Shown: piece after piece, positions 1 to 7,925 of the stretch
Position numbering within the stretch: the stretch's first letter is position 1
Layout of the letters: every line of letters begins with the position of its first letter
DNA from: Macondimonas sp045864775
GTDB lineage: Bacteria; Pseudomonadota; Gammaproteobacteria; UBA5335
Direction: 5' to 3'
Assembly (NCBI GenBank): GCA_045864775.1
Contig: BTVR01000001.1
Location: 868,001-932,000, forward strand
Length of the DNA: 64,000 bases
Program-made: the position numbers and the translations under genes
The notes under the pieces: model-generated
Seen by the model: the letters and a program-made list of their open reading frames with translations, nothing else
The model's database searches: none
Told to the model about the DNA's origin: nothing

Positions 1-229
1 CGTCGGAACTGATGCCGATGACCTCAGCGCCCGCCTGCTTGAAATCCTCATACTGATCACGGAAGGCGCAAGCCTCGGCCGTACAGCCGGGCGTGTCGTC
101 CTTGGGATAGAAATACACCACCACCGGCACGCCCCGGTACTCGGACAGCGCAATGCTGCGACCGTCCGCATTCGGAAGACGAAAATCGGGCGCCTGATCA
201 CCCACCTTCAGTGTCTTGCTGGCCGTCAT
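1..229 (-). CDS. bcp: Peroxiredoxin, Bcp/AhpC-TSA family (3' end beyond window)
   Basis: This is the N-terminal 76 codons of a thiol peroxidase that reduces hydroperoxides in the cytoplasm. The frame opens with an ATG at 229 and reads MTASKTLKVGDQAPDFRLPN. It then carries the family signature YFYPKDDTPGCTAEACAF around residues 42-59. That stretch contains the peroxidatic Cys (PGCT) and a second Cys five residues later, which is the Bcp/PrxQ pattern. The gene runs off the left edge, so length and C-terminus cannot be judged. A strong terminator for the upstream gene on the same strand lies 85 bases before the start, so it probably has its own promoter. The family is near certain; the exact subgroup (Bcp versus another PrxQ) is inferred. 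Confidence 0.9.
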   Translation of the reverse strand, partial: MTASKTLKVGDQAPDFRLPNADGRSIALSEYRGVPVVVYFYPKDDTPGCTAEACAFRDQYEDFKQAGAEVIGISSD

Positions 230-313
230 GCCACGCCCCCTTCCGGCCATCCGGCCTTCATAAATCGCCATCCCGTGTGTTTCGAGTATAGGCGAACACC
301 GATTTCGTTCTCG

Positions 314-341
314 AAAAAAGGGGGCTTATGCCCCCTTCTTT
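314..341 (-). terminator. Rho-independent terminator after the MaoC hydratase gene
   Basis: A perfect 6-bp stem (GGGGGC / GCCCCC) closes on a 4-base TTAT loop. Read on the minus strand it is followed by six T. It sits 24 bases past the stop of the hydratase gene and before the peroxiredoxin gene, so it separates the two transcripts. Confidence 0.85.
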
Positions 342-364
342 GAGTTACAAGCGACGCACGGCCC

Positions 365-1213
365 TTATTCGGGCTTGAACGTGCACTTGGACTTGGAGAG
401 CACCACGTTGCCTTTCTGGGTCTCGGCCTGCACGATCGCCACGCCAGGCTCGATCACCCACAGCTTGGTCACGATGTCATCGCCGGGATAGACCTGATCG
501 GCAAACCGCGCCTCGAAGGAACTGAAGCGCGCCGGATCGCTGCCGCACAGCGTATGCAGGATGGCGCGGCCCACGAAGCCGTAGGTGCACAGGCCATGCA
601 GGAAGGGCTTGGGATAGCCGGACAGCTTGGCGAAGTTGGGGTCGATGTGGATCGGGTTCGGATCACCGGACAGCCGATACAGCGCCGCCTGCTCGGGCCG
701 CGTGTTGTAGGTGATGATGTGGTCCGGCTCACGCTCGGGGGCGACGTTGATGCCTTCGGAAGATGGCCCCCGCTCGCCGCCGAAGCCGCCGGCACCCTTC
801 AGGAAGATCGTCGCGTGGGTCGTGCAGATGGGACCGTCCTTGTCCTGCACCAGCCCTTCCACGCCCAGCACCGCCGCCTTGCCCTTGTCCCATACCTCGG
901 TGATCTTGCCGATGCACTCGACCTTGGCCTGGGGGGGAATCGGACGGTGCAGGGTGATCGCCTGTTCGCCGTGCAGCAAATTGGCGAGGTTCATTTCGAC
1001 CTTGCCCATCATGCCGCCCATGGACATCATGCCGGCGATGACGCCGTAGGTCGGCAGCACCTTGGGGCCCTTCTGTTCATACACGAAGGCCAGCTCGGAG
1101 TCCGGCTGGCAACCCACGCCCAGGGCGTAGAGCTGCACGTCCTTCTTGGTCCAGGACGCCGGCATCGGGCTGAAGGTTTCACCGACCAGGTCGGGAGAGA
1201 TTTTCTTGGCCAT
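365..1213 (-). CDS. MaoC-like (R)-specific enoyl-CoA hydratase (hydratase 2)
   Basis: A 282-residue double-hotdog protein like the hydratase-2 part of peroxisomal multifunctional enzyme 2; it would hydrate trans-2-enoyl-CoA to (R)-3-hydroxyacyl-CoA. The C-terminal hotdog has the hydratase-2 signature YRLSGDPNPIHIDP with the catalytic Asp and His, followed by HGLCTYGF. The N-terminal half is the non-catalytic hotdog that shapes the acyl pocket. I chose the ATG at 1213 because AGGA lies 7 bases upstream; a TTG at 1258 would add 15 residues but has no ribosome site. The gene stands alone before a strong terminator. A partner (R)-3-hydroxyacyl-CoA dehydrogenase is not adjacent; the divergent SDR at 1364 is a possible partner only by position. 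The family is confident, the physiological substrate unknown. Confidence 0.85.
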   Translation of the reverse strand: MAKKISPDLVGETFSPMPASWTKKDVQLYALGVGCQPDSELAFVYEQKGPKVLPTYGVIAGMMSMGGMMGKVEMNLANLLHGEQAITLHRPIPPQAKVECIGKITEVWDKGKAAVLGVEGLVQDKDGPICTTHATIFLKGAGGFGGERGPSSEGINVAPEREPDHIITYNTRPEQAALYRLSGDPNPIHIDPNFAKLSGYPKPFLHGLCTYGFVGRAILHTLCGSDPARFSSFEARFADQVYPGDDIVTKLWVIEPGVAIVQAETQKGNVVLSKSKCTFKPE

Positions 1214-1363
1214 AGGTTTGTCCTGCTGTTCCTTCAACAGTGAGAAAAAGGTTTTCAAATAGTAGGTAGGGGCTCCATCAGCGTCAAGGAAGACGAACTC
1301 GCGAACGCGATGAGATGTCTATGGACGCAGCCGTTCTCAATCCACCCGCTCAGGAGTTCACCG

Positions 1364-2173
1364 ATGCCGCGCACCGTCCTCATCACCGGCACCTCGTCCG
1401 GCATCGGCAAAGCCGCCGTCGTGGCCTTTTACCGGCGCGGCTGGCAGGTGGTCGCCACGATGCGCGATCCCGCCCGTGCCGCCGGGTTCGGGTGGCCGGC
1501 GGATGTCTTGATCGAGCGACTGGACCTGAACGACCCCGCCAGCGTGGAAAGCGCACTGGCAGCAGCCGAAGCCCGTTTCGGCGCCGTGGATGCCCTGGTC
1601 AACAACGCCGGCTACGGCCTCACGGGCGCGATCGAAACCTGCAGTCCCGAACAGGTCCGCGCGTCATTCGATACCAACCTGTTCGGCACGCTCACCGCCA
1701 TTCGCACCTTCCTGCCCGGCATGCGCGAGCGTAACCGAGGCGTGATCGTCAATGTCACCAGCATCGGCGGGCGCATGACCTTCCCCTTCTACGGCTACTA
1801 CAGCGCCGCCAAATATGCGCTGGAGGCCATCAGCGAGGGCCTGTGGCATGACCTCCATCCAAGCGCAGTGCGCGTGAAGGTGGTCGAACCGGGCTTCACC
1901 CAAACCGCCTTTGCCGAAACGGGACTGGTCATGGGGCAAACCGACCTGCCCTTCTATCGGGAGCGTATCGCCCGTCTTACGGAACGCCTGCGCCAAGGCA
2001 ACACCGGCACAACGCCCGACGTGATCGCCGAGTGCATCGTGCGTGCCGCAGAAGATCCTGGCCGGCGGCTGCGCTACCATGCCGGCCTGTACGCAGGCCC
2101 CTTGCTTGCCCTGCGCCGTCTGCTGCCCGATACCTGGTTCATGGAACTGCTGCGGCGCAGCACCGAGAAATGA
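1364..2173 (+). CDS. Short-chain dehydrogenase/reductase (SDR)
   Basis: A 269-residue NAD(P)-dependent oxidoreductase with a Rossmann fold. The cofactor motif TGTSSGIG is near residue 7, NNAG near residue 83, and the catalytic Ser (NVTSIGG) is followed by YYSAAKYALEA with the Tyr-x3-Lys pair. The ATG at 1364 is preceded by AGGAG at a 7-base spacing, so an upstream in-frame ATG at 1310 is not needed. The post-catalytic region (VVEPGFTQTAF) and length fit classical SDRs acting on lipid, steroid or retinol-like alcohols, but no substrate can be assigned. It is divergent from the enoyl-CoA hydratase gene, with 150 bases between the starts, which hints at a lipid-related role. That link is inference only. 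Confidence 0.85.
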   Translation: MPRTVLITGTSSGIGKAAVVAFYRRGWQVVATMRDPARAAGFGWPADVLIERLDLNDPASVESALAAAEARFGAVDALVNNAGYGLTGAIETCSPEQVRASFDTNLFGTLTAIRTFLPGMRERNRGVIVNVTSIGGRMTFPFYGYYSAAKYALEAISEGLWHDLHPSAVRVKVVEPGFTQTAFAETGLVMGQTDLPFYRERIARLTERLRQGNTGTTPDVIAECIVRAAEDPGRRLRYHAGLYAGPLLALRRLLPDTWFMELLRRSTEK

Positions 2174-2217
2174 CACCCGATGCCCGGCGCACCCTATCCT
2201 GCCCGGGCCACCTCCCC

Positions 2218-2223
2218 TATAAT
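2218..2223 (+). promoter_or_regulatory. Candidate -10 box (TATAAT) upstream of the cytochrome c pair
   Basis: A perfect TATAAT lies 66 bases before the first cytochrome c start and 44 bases after the SDR stop. No convincing -35 box is visible at 16-18 bases upstream, so activator dependence or chance occurrence are both possible. A short inverted repeat (AGGGCG / CGCCCT) follows in the predicted leader. Confidence 0.35.
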
Positions 2224-2289
2224 CGGCGCTGCAAATGAGGGCGCCCCTGCAAAACGCCCTTCCCCAGGACAACGATCGAGAGGCCGAGA

Positions 2290-2622
2290 ATGAAGATCCA
2301 GCGTCTAGCGGGCGTCGCAGCGTTTGCGATGCTTTCGGGCATGACACTGGCTGCCAATGCCGAATCGGGTGACGCCCAGCAGGGCAAGGTCAAGTTTCAA
2401 GGCTGCATGGGCTGCCATTCTCTGCCGCTCGCCAGCAACGCCTACCCGACCTACAAGGTGCCCAAGCTGGCTGGGCAGCACCCGGAGTACATCGTGGCGG
2501 CGCTGAAGGGCTACAAGAGCCGTGAGCGGACCCACAAGACCATGAACTCCCAGGCCGGCTCCCTGAGCAACCAGGACATGCTCGACATCGCGGCCTACCT
2601 GGCCACCCTCGACGGACAATGA
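2290..2622 (+). CDS. Periplasmic class I cytochrome c (first of tandem pair)
   Basis: A 110-residue monohaem cytochrome. A Sec signal peptide occupies about residues 1-24 (hydrophobic core AGVAAFAMLSGMTLAANA). The haem-binding CMGCH follows at about residues 38-42. Methionines in the C-terminal half (KTMNSQAG) could be the sixth ligand. The fold and size match small soluble electron carriers of the c5/c553 type. The start has GAGAGG 6 bases upstream. The second cytochrome gene follows 29 bases after the stop, so the two are probably co-transcribed. The electron partner is unknown: tandem cytochromes of this kind can serve terminal oxidases or sulfur or organic dehydrogenases, but nothing adjacent decides this. 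Confidence 0.9.
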   Translation: MKIQRLAGVAAFAMLSGMTLAANAESGDAQQGKVKFQGCMGCHSLPLASNAYPTYKVPKLAGQHPEYIVAALKGYKSRERTHKTMNSQAGSLSNQDMLDIAAYLATLDGQ

Positions 2623-2651
2623 TTCCGCGCCTCTTCCGGAGATACCGATCC

Positions 2652-2978
2652 ATGCGCGCCAACAGTGCCCTGGCCTCCCTTGCTTTCGCCTGTCTGCCGT
2701 TCGTGGCGGCGGCTGCCGGAGATCCCGCTGCAGGACAGCAGAAAGCCGTGCAGGTCTGCGCGGCGTGTCATGGGGCGGACGGCAACAGCCCGAACGGCCA
2801 ATTCCCCAGTCTGGCCGGTCAGTATGAGGACTACTTGGTCCACGCCCTGCAGAGTTACCAGAACGGTCAGCGCAAAAACCCCGTCATGACGGGGATGGCG
2901 CAGCCTCTCACCGCCAAGGAAATCGCGGACGTGTCCGCCTACTATGCGAGCCAGAAGGGGCTGCGGATCGCGCGCTGA
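2652..2978 (+). CDS. Periplasmic class I cytochrome c (second of tandem pair)
   Basis: A 108-residue cytochrome c553/c4-half-like protein. A signal peptide covers about residues 1-21 (LASLAFACLPFVAAAAG). The haem site CAACHGADG comes next, then FPSLAGQYEDYL and NPVMTGMAQ, which supplies the likely Met ligand. I chose the ATG at 2652 because the signal peptide begins there and GGAG lies upstream; an in-frame ATG at 2619 overlapping the previous stop would add 11 unneeded residues. It resembles the preceding cytochrome in overall plan (PxLAGQ then a C-terminal helix) but differs in sequence, so this is an old duplication or a pairing of two related carriers. The two together could act like a split dihaem cytochrome c4, which is inference. 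Confidence 0.9.
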   Translation: MRANSALASLAFACLPFVAAAAGDPAAGQQKAVQVCAACHGADGNSPNGQFPSLAGQYEDYLVHALQSYQNGQRKNPVMTGMAQPLTAKEIADVSAYYASQKGLRIAR

Positions 2979-3002
2979 CACCGCCTCGATCGAACCGGCA
3001 GC

Positions 3003-3785
3003 TCAGCCGGTCATGCGGACGGCGCTTGTGTGCCCCAATACCCGCGAAATGGCGTCACGAGACCGGCGGGCCAATTCACGCCGATCCATGTCCGCGGCGA
3101 CCAGGGCCGGCAAAAACACCACCCGCACCGCCAACTCCCGTTCGCCGAGCAGCATCCAGAGATGGTTCAGCAGCGTCTGGGTACCGAGGAACGGCGCCAG
3201 CGGATGGGTCTGCCCATCCGCGTCCGGGTAGGCGATAGCGATCGGCTGAACGGCTGTTTTGGTCGACAGCGCCGGTTGATACAGCCTGGCGTGGAACTTG
3301 CCCAACGCCGAACCGTCCCCGGTCGTGCCCTCGGGAAAAAGCGTCACCGCCTCCGCGCGCCGAAACTGCCAACCCATGACCTCGGTCAGGCGCTGGCTGC
3401 TGAGGACATCGCCCCGCCGCAGAAACAAGGTCCCCAACCAGCTCGCCATCCAGCCGATCAGCGGCCATTGCGCAAGCTCTGCCTTGGCCACGAACACGGA
3501 CGGGGAAACCGCGTTCAGGGCGACGACGTCCAGCCACGAGATATGGTTTGCCACGCGCAACACAGGCCCGTCGGTGGGCATCCCGACCCGCGTGATCCGC
3601 AGGCCCAGAATCCGGACGAGCATCCGGAACCAATGCCGGGTGACGCGCTGGCGGATGGTCCGCCACCATGGTTTGGCAACGACCCAACCGGGGATCAGGA
3701 GCACCAAAACCAGCCCCGCCGCATAGAACAGATGCGCCGCAAGCCGGGCCAGACGCTTGACCCTAAGCCACGATCCTGGATTCAC
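3003..3785 (-). CDS. olsA: 1-acylglycerol-phosphate O-acyltransferase (PlsC/OlsA type)
   Basis: A 260-residue membrane-associated acyltransferase. Motif I is NHISWLDVV (His-x4-Asp) near residue 93 and motif III is FPEGTTGDG near residue 171; a hydrophobic segment (AAGLVLVLLIPGWVVA) lies near the N-terminus. Proteins with these motifs acylate lyso-phosphatidic acid or, as OlsA, lyso-ornithine lipid. The GTG start overlaps the stop of the upstream olsB-like gene in a GTGA quartet, so translation is probably coupled. That pairing favours ornithine-lipid synthesis over general PlsC function. The acyltransferase family is certain; the OlsA assignment rests on the neighbour. Confidence 0.78.
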   Translation of the reverse strand: MNPGSWLRVKRLARLAAHLFYAAGLVLVLLIPGWVVAKPWWRTIRQRVTRHWFRMLVRILGLRITRVGMPTDGPVLRVANHISWLDVVALNAVSPSVFVAKAELAQWPLIGWMASWLGTLFLRRGDVLSSQRLTEVMGWQFRRAEAVTLFPEGTTGDGSALGKFHARLYQPALSTKTAVQPIAIAYPDADGQTHPLAPFLGTQTLLNHLWMLLGERELAVRVVFLPALVAADMDRRELARRSRDAISRVLGHTSAVRMTG

Positions 3786-4540
3786 GCAGCCACCCTGAAG
3801 TGCCGCGCATAGCGTTGGGCCACGCGCTGCTGGTCCAACAGGATAAACACGTCGGCCACGTTGAAATCCTCATCCCAGCAAGGCTCGGCGGCCACCTGCG
3901 CGCCCAGCCGCAGGTAGGCTTTCAACAGCGGAGGCATGTGGGCCGCGCGGGAATCGCCCGCCGCTGCAGGGGGCAGGCGATGATGCGCCCGTACCACCCA
4001 CCCGGCACCGAGCAATTGCTCGGCACGCAGCTGACCGATCAAGGCCCGGACCGCATCGACGCCCTCGTCCAGCCCGATGGAACAGCATCCGATCAAATAG
4101 TCGCAACGCTCGGACTTGAGCATTTCGGCGACACCCATCCACAACGTCGCAATGGTCAGGCCATTGCGGTATTCGGGATGGATGCATGTCCGTCCAAGCT
4201 CCATGAATCGTCCCGGACGGTCCAGCACGGCGGTCAGATCGAATTCGGTTTGTGAGTAATAACCGCCAGCCGACCGGGCGCCTTCGGGCAGCAGAATTCG
4301 TGTGGACCCTGCGAGTTGTCCGCCGACCTCATCCCAGACCAACAGATGCTGGCAATGCTCATCGAATCGATCGACGTCGTGCTCGGGGACGGCCGTATGC
4401 AGCCGGGCGCCCATGTCCCCGGCAAAGATCCGATAACGCAGGCGCTGCGCCGCCCGGACCTCGTCCGGACTGGCGGCGGGCCGCACCTTGAGGCTGGCGG
4501 CCGCCTTCACAGCGTCGCTTCGAAGGGTCTGCTCACTCAT
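3782..4540 (-). CDS. olsB: Ornithine acyl-ACP N-acyltransferase-like (OlsB, GNAT fold)
   Basis: A 252-residue GNAT-type hemolysin/OlsB-family protein. It would transfer a 3-hydroxyacyl chain from acyl-ACP to the alpha-amine of ornithine, the first step of ornithine-lipid synthesis. The family pattern is visible as AQRLRYRIFAGDMGA, then FDEHCQHLLVWD, then FMELGRTCIHPEYRNG, then IGCCSIGLDEG and the C-terminal PPLLKAYLRLGAQV followed by FNVADVFILL. The ATG at 4540 has AGGAG 5 bases upstream; an open frame continues further upstream but is the antisense of the thioesterase gene. The downstream acyltransferase overlaps by 4 bases. Ornithine lipids replace phospholipids under phosphate limitation in many proteobacteria; no Pho-box-like site was recognised here. 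Confidence 0.8.
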   Translation of the reverse strand: MSEQTLRSDAVKAAASLKVRPAASPDEVRAAQRLRYRIFAGDMGARLHTAVPEHDVDRFDEHCQHLLVWDEVGGQLAGSTRILLPEGARSAGGYYSQTEFDLTAVLDRPGRFMELGRTCIHPEYRNGLTIATLWMGVAEMLKSERCDYLIGCCSIGLDEGVDAVRALIGQLRAEQLLGAGWVVRAHHRLPPAAAGDSRAAHMPPLLKAYLRLGAQVAAEPCWDEDFNVADVFILLDQQRVAQRYARHFRVAA

Positions 4541-4687
4541 GCGCGCTCCTCGGAATGGCTTTAACCGAAGGAGCTTAGGAAGACGTGATGACCGAGCGAT
4601 GAAGCGACCGTGACGGTTGGATGATGGCACGAAGCGGCGGCGGCGCGATATATTGTGACTTGAGGCGCCGCGCGGTCGGCCGGTACC

Positions 4688-5158
4688 ATGAAGGCCATGA
4701 CCACAGCAGCGCTCGCCGAGATTCTGGAAGCAGGCATACTGCTGACGGGCTTCATGGGCGTCACGGTTCAGCATTATGATGGGCTTGAACTGCGCCTCGC
4801 CGCCCCGTATGACCCGAACCGCAACCATAAGGGCGCGGCGTTTGGCGGCAGTCTGGCGGCGTTGGCGGTGGTCACGGGCTGGTCGATGATCGAGCTGCTG
4901 CGCCGTGAGCGGGGGCTGGATGCCGAGGTGGTCATCGCACAGTTGGAAACGCGCTACCTCGCCCCGGTCACGACCACGCTCATCAGCCATTGCACACGAC
5001 CGCCGATCGAGATCATGGATGCCCTGTTCTCGGAATTCGTGACCTGCGGCAAGGCGGCCATCGAGTTAGCGATTACAATCGACGGAGAGCGCCCGGGTTC
5101 GGTGACGAGCCGGGCACGCTATGTACTGATACAACGCGCAACAAAGCGAGACGATTAA
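4688..5158 (+). CDS. Thioesterase-fold protein (YiiD C-terminal domain family)
   Basis: A 156-residue single hotdog-fold protein. The segment NRNHKGAAFGGSLAALA near residues 40-56 matches the YiiD_C family, where this stretch forms the central helix and acyl-CoA pocket. A following TGWSMIELLRRERGLDAEVV and RYLAPVTTTL are typical of the same family. It may hydrolyse acyl-CoA or acyl-ACP, but members are poorly characterised. The start is either the ATG at 4688 or one three codons later; neither has a strong ribosome site. It diverges from the ornithine-lipid genes (147 bases between starts), suggesting a lipid context. dsbB follows 19 bases after the stop and may be co-transcribed. Confidence 0.8.
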   Translation: MKAMTTAALAEILEAGILLTGFMGVTVQHYDGLELRLAAPYDPNRNHKGAAFGGSLAALAVVTGWSMIELLRRERGLDAEVVIAQLETRYLAPVTTTLISHCTRPPIEIMDALFSEFVTCGKAAIELAITIDGERPGSVTSRARYVLIQRATKRDD

Positions 5159-5177
5159 CGATCGAGGAGGTTTTGCC

Positions 5178-5714
5178 ATGGCGGCGATCCTAATGGAGCA
5201 AGACGCTCCGCGTTTCCTGGGCCTGAACACGCGTCAGGTCAATTTCTGCGGCTTCACCATCTGCGCTCTGCTGCTGGCATACGCCTACTACCTACAGTAT
5301 GTCGAGGGCCGCGAACCCTGCCCCCTCTGCATTTTCCAGCGCGTCGGGCTCGTGGCCCTCGGCCTGATCTTCCTCGGCCTGACCCTGCACCAGCCCGGCC
5401 GCATCGGTCAGCGCCTCTACGCCGTCATGCTGAGCCTTACTGCCGCGGCCGGCGCCGGCGTTGCCGGCCGCCATGTCTGGCTGCAACATCTCCCGCCCGA
5501 CCGAGTCCCCGCCTGTGGGCCGGATCTTGCGACCATGATGCAGGCGTGGCCGTTGCAGACGGTGATTCAGAACGTGCTTAAAGGCAGTGGCGAATGCGCG
5601 GTCATCGACTGGACGTTCGTCGGCATCAGCATTCCAGGATGGTGCCTGATCTGGTTTGTCGTTCTTGGTGTCGTGGGCGTCACGATGAACGTCCGCGCGT
5701 CGCTGACGACCTGA
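5178..5714 (+). CDS. dsbB: Disulfide bond formation protein B
   Basis: A 178-residue inner-membrane quinone reductase that reoxidises DsbA. Four transmembrane helices are visible (FCGFTICALLLAYAYYL; VGLVALGLIFLGLTL; YAVMLSLTAAAGAGV; GWCLIWFVVLGVVGV). The first periplasmic loop carries the CPLC pair in GREPCPLCIFQR. The second loop carries the other cysteine pair, CGPDLATM and later GECA. A conserved Arg follows CPLCIFQ. The ATG has AGGAGG 7 bases upstream. DsbA is not in the window. An extra N-terminal segment of about 15 residues precedes the first helix, slightly more than usual. Assignment is firm. Confidence 0.93.
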   Translation: MAAILMEQDAPRFLGLNTRQVNFCGFTICALLLAYAYYLQYVEGREPCPLCIFQRVGLVALGLIFLGLTLHQPGRIGQRLYAVMLSLTAAAGAGVAGRHVWLQHLPPDRVPACGPDLATMMQAWPLQTVIQNVLKGSGECAVIDWTFVGISIPGWCLIWFVVLGVVGVTMNVRASLTT

Positions 5715-5796
5715 TCTCCGCAAAGCCTGGGCCCGCCGATCTCGCTGCAGGACTGACGGGCGTGCTCGGCTTTATGCGGCGGCTGGTCCGATCGGA

Positions 5797-6612
5797 TCAC
5801 CCGGCCATTTCCGGCAGGTAGGCTCGCCAGTCTCGCGACGCATCGCCGAAGGCCAGAAAATAGGGATTCAGCATCTCGGCCTTGCCGTTGTAGCGCATCG
5901 GACGACCGGCAAGATCGGTCAGGTGCCCACCAGCGGCCTCCAGGACGGCTTGGGCCGCTGCGGTATCCCATTCGCTGGTCGGCCCCAGTCTGGGGTAAAT
6001 ATCGGCGTTTCCTTCGGCCACCAGGCAGATCTTGAGCGAGCTGCCCATACTCGCGAGATCACATGGCCCGAGCCGCTCCAGGTAGGCAGCCACCTCCGGG
6101 CTCTGATGGCTGCGACTGGCGACGACCGTGGCCCGCGCGCCCGCCGGGCAGGATCGAACCCTGAGCGGGATTGGGGCGCCCCCGGCCGCGACCTTGAACG
6201 CGCCGCGTCCCGGACTCGCCGCATAACAAACCCCGGTCGCCGGCACCTGGACGACGCCCAGCACCGGTTGATGGTCCACGATCAACGCAACGTTGACGGT
6301 AAACTCGCCATTGCGCTTGAGAAACTCTTTCGTACCATCGAGGGGATCGATCAGCCAGTAATGGGTCCAGCGCGAGCGCTCCGAAAAATCAGGCAAGCCC
6401 CCTTCTTCGGACAGCACAGGCCAGGTGGGCGTCAGTCGGGAAAGCCCCGCCTCCAGCAAGCGATGAGCCGCCAGATCGGCCTCGGTCAACGGCGATTGGT
6501 CGACCTTGACGCGCGCGCCAAAGTCGTCCTCAGCGTAAACCGCCATGATGGCGGCACCCGCTTCGTTGGCCAACTGGATCACGGGATCGAGCAGAAGGTC
6601 GATACGCGACAT
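5797..6612 (-). CDS. cysQ: 3'(2'),5'-bisphosphate nucleotidase CysQ
   Basis: A 271-residue inositol-monophosphatase-superfamily phosphatase that hydrolyses PAP/PAPS, clearing the by-product of sulfate assimilation. Metal-binding motifs are present: LSEEGG, then WLIDPLDGTKEFLKRNGEFT, and near the C-terminus EWDTAAAQAVLEAAGG. I chose the ATG at 6612, with AAGAG about 8 bases upstream. A GTG at 6621 overlapping the rhlB stop would add MIF and is the alternative. The gene lies directly downstream of rhlB on the same strand and is probably co-transcribed with it; that pairing has no obvious functional reason. No sulfate-assimilation gene is adjacent. Confidence 0.92.
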   Translation of the reverse strand: MSRIDLLLDPVIQLANEAGAAIMAVYAEDDFGARVKVDQSPLTEADLAAHRLLEAGLSRLTPTWPVLSEEGGLPDFSERSRWTHYWLIDPLDGTKEFLKRNGEFTVNVALIVDHQPVLGVVQVPATGVCYAASPGRGAFKVAAGGAPIPLRVRSCPAGARATVVASRSHQSPEVAAYLERLGPCDLASMGSSLKICLVAEGNADIYPRLGPTSEWDTAAAQAVLEAAGGHLTDLAGRPMRYNGKAEMLNPYFLAFGDASRDWRAYLPEMAG

Positions 6613-6617
6613 GAAGA

Positions 6618-7925
6618 TCACTCTTGGGGGTTGAGGGCGGAGCCCGCGGGCGCTCGACGTCCACGGCGGCGCCCCGTCGGATGCGGCTCGGCGCCGGCGG
6701 AATCAGGCGACACGGCGTGCCCGGCTTGGCGCGGCGCGATGGGCGGCGCTGGATCGGGAAGCGCCGCAACCGGGATCTTGTGGCCGATAAAGGCTTCGAT
6801 CTCCGGCAAAGCATAACAATAGTGCTCGCAGCACAGGGAAACGGCGTCGCCTTCGGCGCCCGCGCGTGCGGTGCGGCCGATGCGATGCACGTAGTCCTCG
6901 GCATCCTGGGGCAGATCGTAATTGATGACCAAGCCCACGCCAGGAATGTGCAGGCCGCGAGCCGCCACATCGGTGGCGACGAGTACCTGGGCATGCCCTT
7001 CGGTGAAGCTTTTCAGCAATGCCAGCCGCTTATTCTGCGGCACATCGCCGCTGAGCCTGCCGACGGCCATGTGCTGGGCACGCAGCCGCTGTTCGATCTT
7101 TTCCGACACCCGGCGCGTATTGACGAAGATGATGGTGCGCTCATCGGCATGGGCGTGGAGCACGGCCCGCAGCACCGCCATTTTCTCCTCGCTCGCCACA
7201 TGGTACAGCCGCTCGCGGGCCCCGGCGGCGGTGACCTGTTCCGCCTCGGTCCGGATGATCTGCGGATCGTTCATGTGCTCATAGGCCAGTTCGATCACGC
7301 GGTGCGACAGGGTGGCCGAGAACAGCAGACCGAGGCGCTGCTGGGGCGGCGGCATGCGACGCATCAGAAAGCGCACGTCGCTGATGAAACCCAGATCGAA
7401 CATCCGGTCCGCCTCATCCAGAACCACGACCTCGACCGCCTTCAGGTCGAAAACCCCCTGCTTCAGGTAGTCGATCAGCCGGCCTGGCGTCCCGACCAGC
7501 AGATCCACGCCCTCCTGGAGCGCCTCTCGCTGGGCCTGATACCCCGTCCCCCCATAGACCACGCCCAAGCGCAGTCCGGTCGAGACGCCCAGCTGCATAC
7601 CGTCGCGATGGATCTGCACCGCCAATTCCCGGGTGGGCGCCAAAATCAGGGCGCGAGGCTGCGTGGGCTTCCTGCGCGCATCGGGCTCCTGCGCCAGCAG
7701 GCGCTGCATCGTCGCGAGCAGAAAAGCCGCCGTCTTGCCGGTTCCGGTCTGGGCCTGACCCGCCACATCCCGGCCGGCCAGCGCAAGCGGCAAGCTTGCG
7801 GCCTGGATGGGGGTGCAATGGGAAAACCCCGCCATGGCCGTTCCGGCGAGCAAAGCGGGATGGAGCGCGAAATCGGAAAATGCCTGGGCCGGCGACGGCG
7901 ACCAAAGAGCGGTGGCATCGGTCAT
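6618..7925 (-). CDS. rhlB: ATP-dependent RNA helicase RhlB
   Basis: A 435-residue DEAD-box helicase; in enterobacteria it unwinds RNA for the degradosome. All motifs are visible: Q-motif HCTPIQAASLPLALAGRD, Walker A AQTGTGKT, PTRELA, TPGRL, VLDEADRM, FSATLS, and HRIGRTARAG. RhlB-specific stretches include MRRMPPPQQRLGLLFSATL and YEHMNDPQ. The C-terminus is a basic tail rich in Arg (GRRRGRRAP). The start at 7925 has AGGA upstream. The gene is divergent from trxA-rho, the standard gammaproteobacterial order, which strengthens the RhlB call over RhlE. About 230 bases separate it from trxA and should hold both promoters. Confidence 0.93.
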   Translation of the reverse strand: MTDATALWSPSPAQAFSDFALHPALLAGTAMAGFSHCTPIQAASLPLALAGRDVAGQAQTGTGKTAAFLLATMQRLLAQEPDARRKPTQPRALILAPTRELAVQIHRDGMQLGVSTGLRLGVVYGGTGYQAQREALQEGVDLLVGTPGRLIDYLKQGVFDLKAVEVVVLDEADRMFDLGFISDVRFLMRRMPPPQQRLGLLFSATLSHRVIELAYEHMNDPQIIRTEAEQVTAAGARERLYHVASEEKMAVLRAVLHAHADERTIIFVNTRRVSEKIEQRLRAQHMAVGRLSGDVPQNKRLALLKSFTEGHAQVLVATDVAARGLHIPGVGLVINYDLPQDAEDYVHRIGRTARAGAEGDAVSLCCEHYCYALPEIEAFIGHKIPVAALPDPAPPIAPRQAGHAVSPDSAGAEPHPTGRRRGRRAPAGSALNPQE

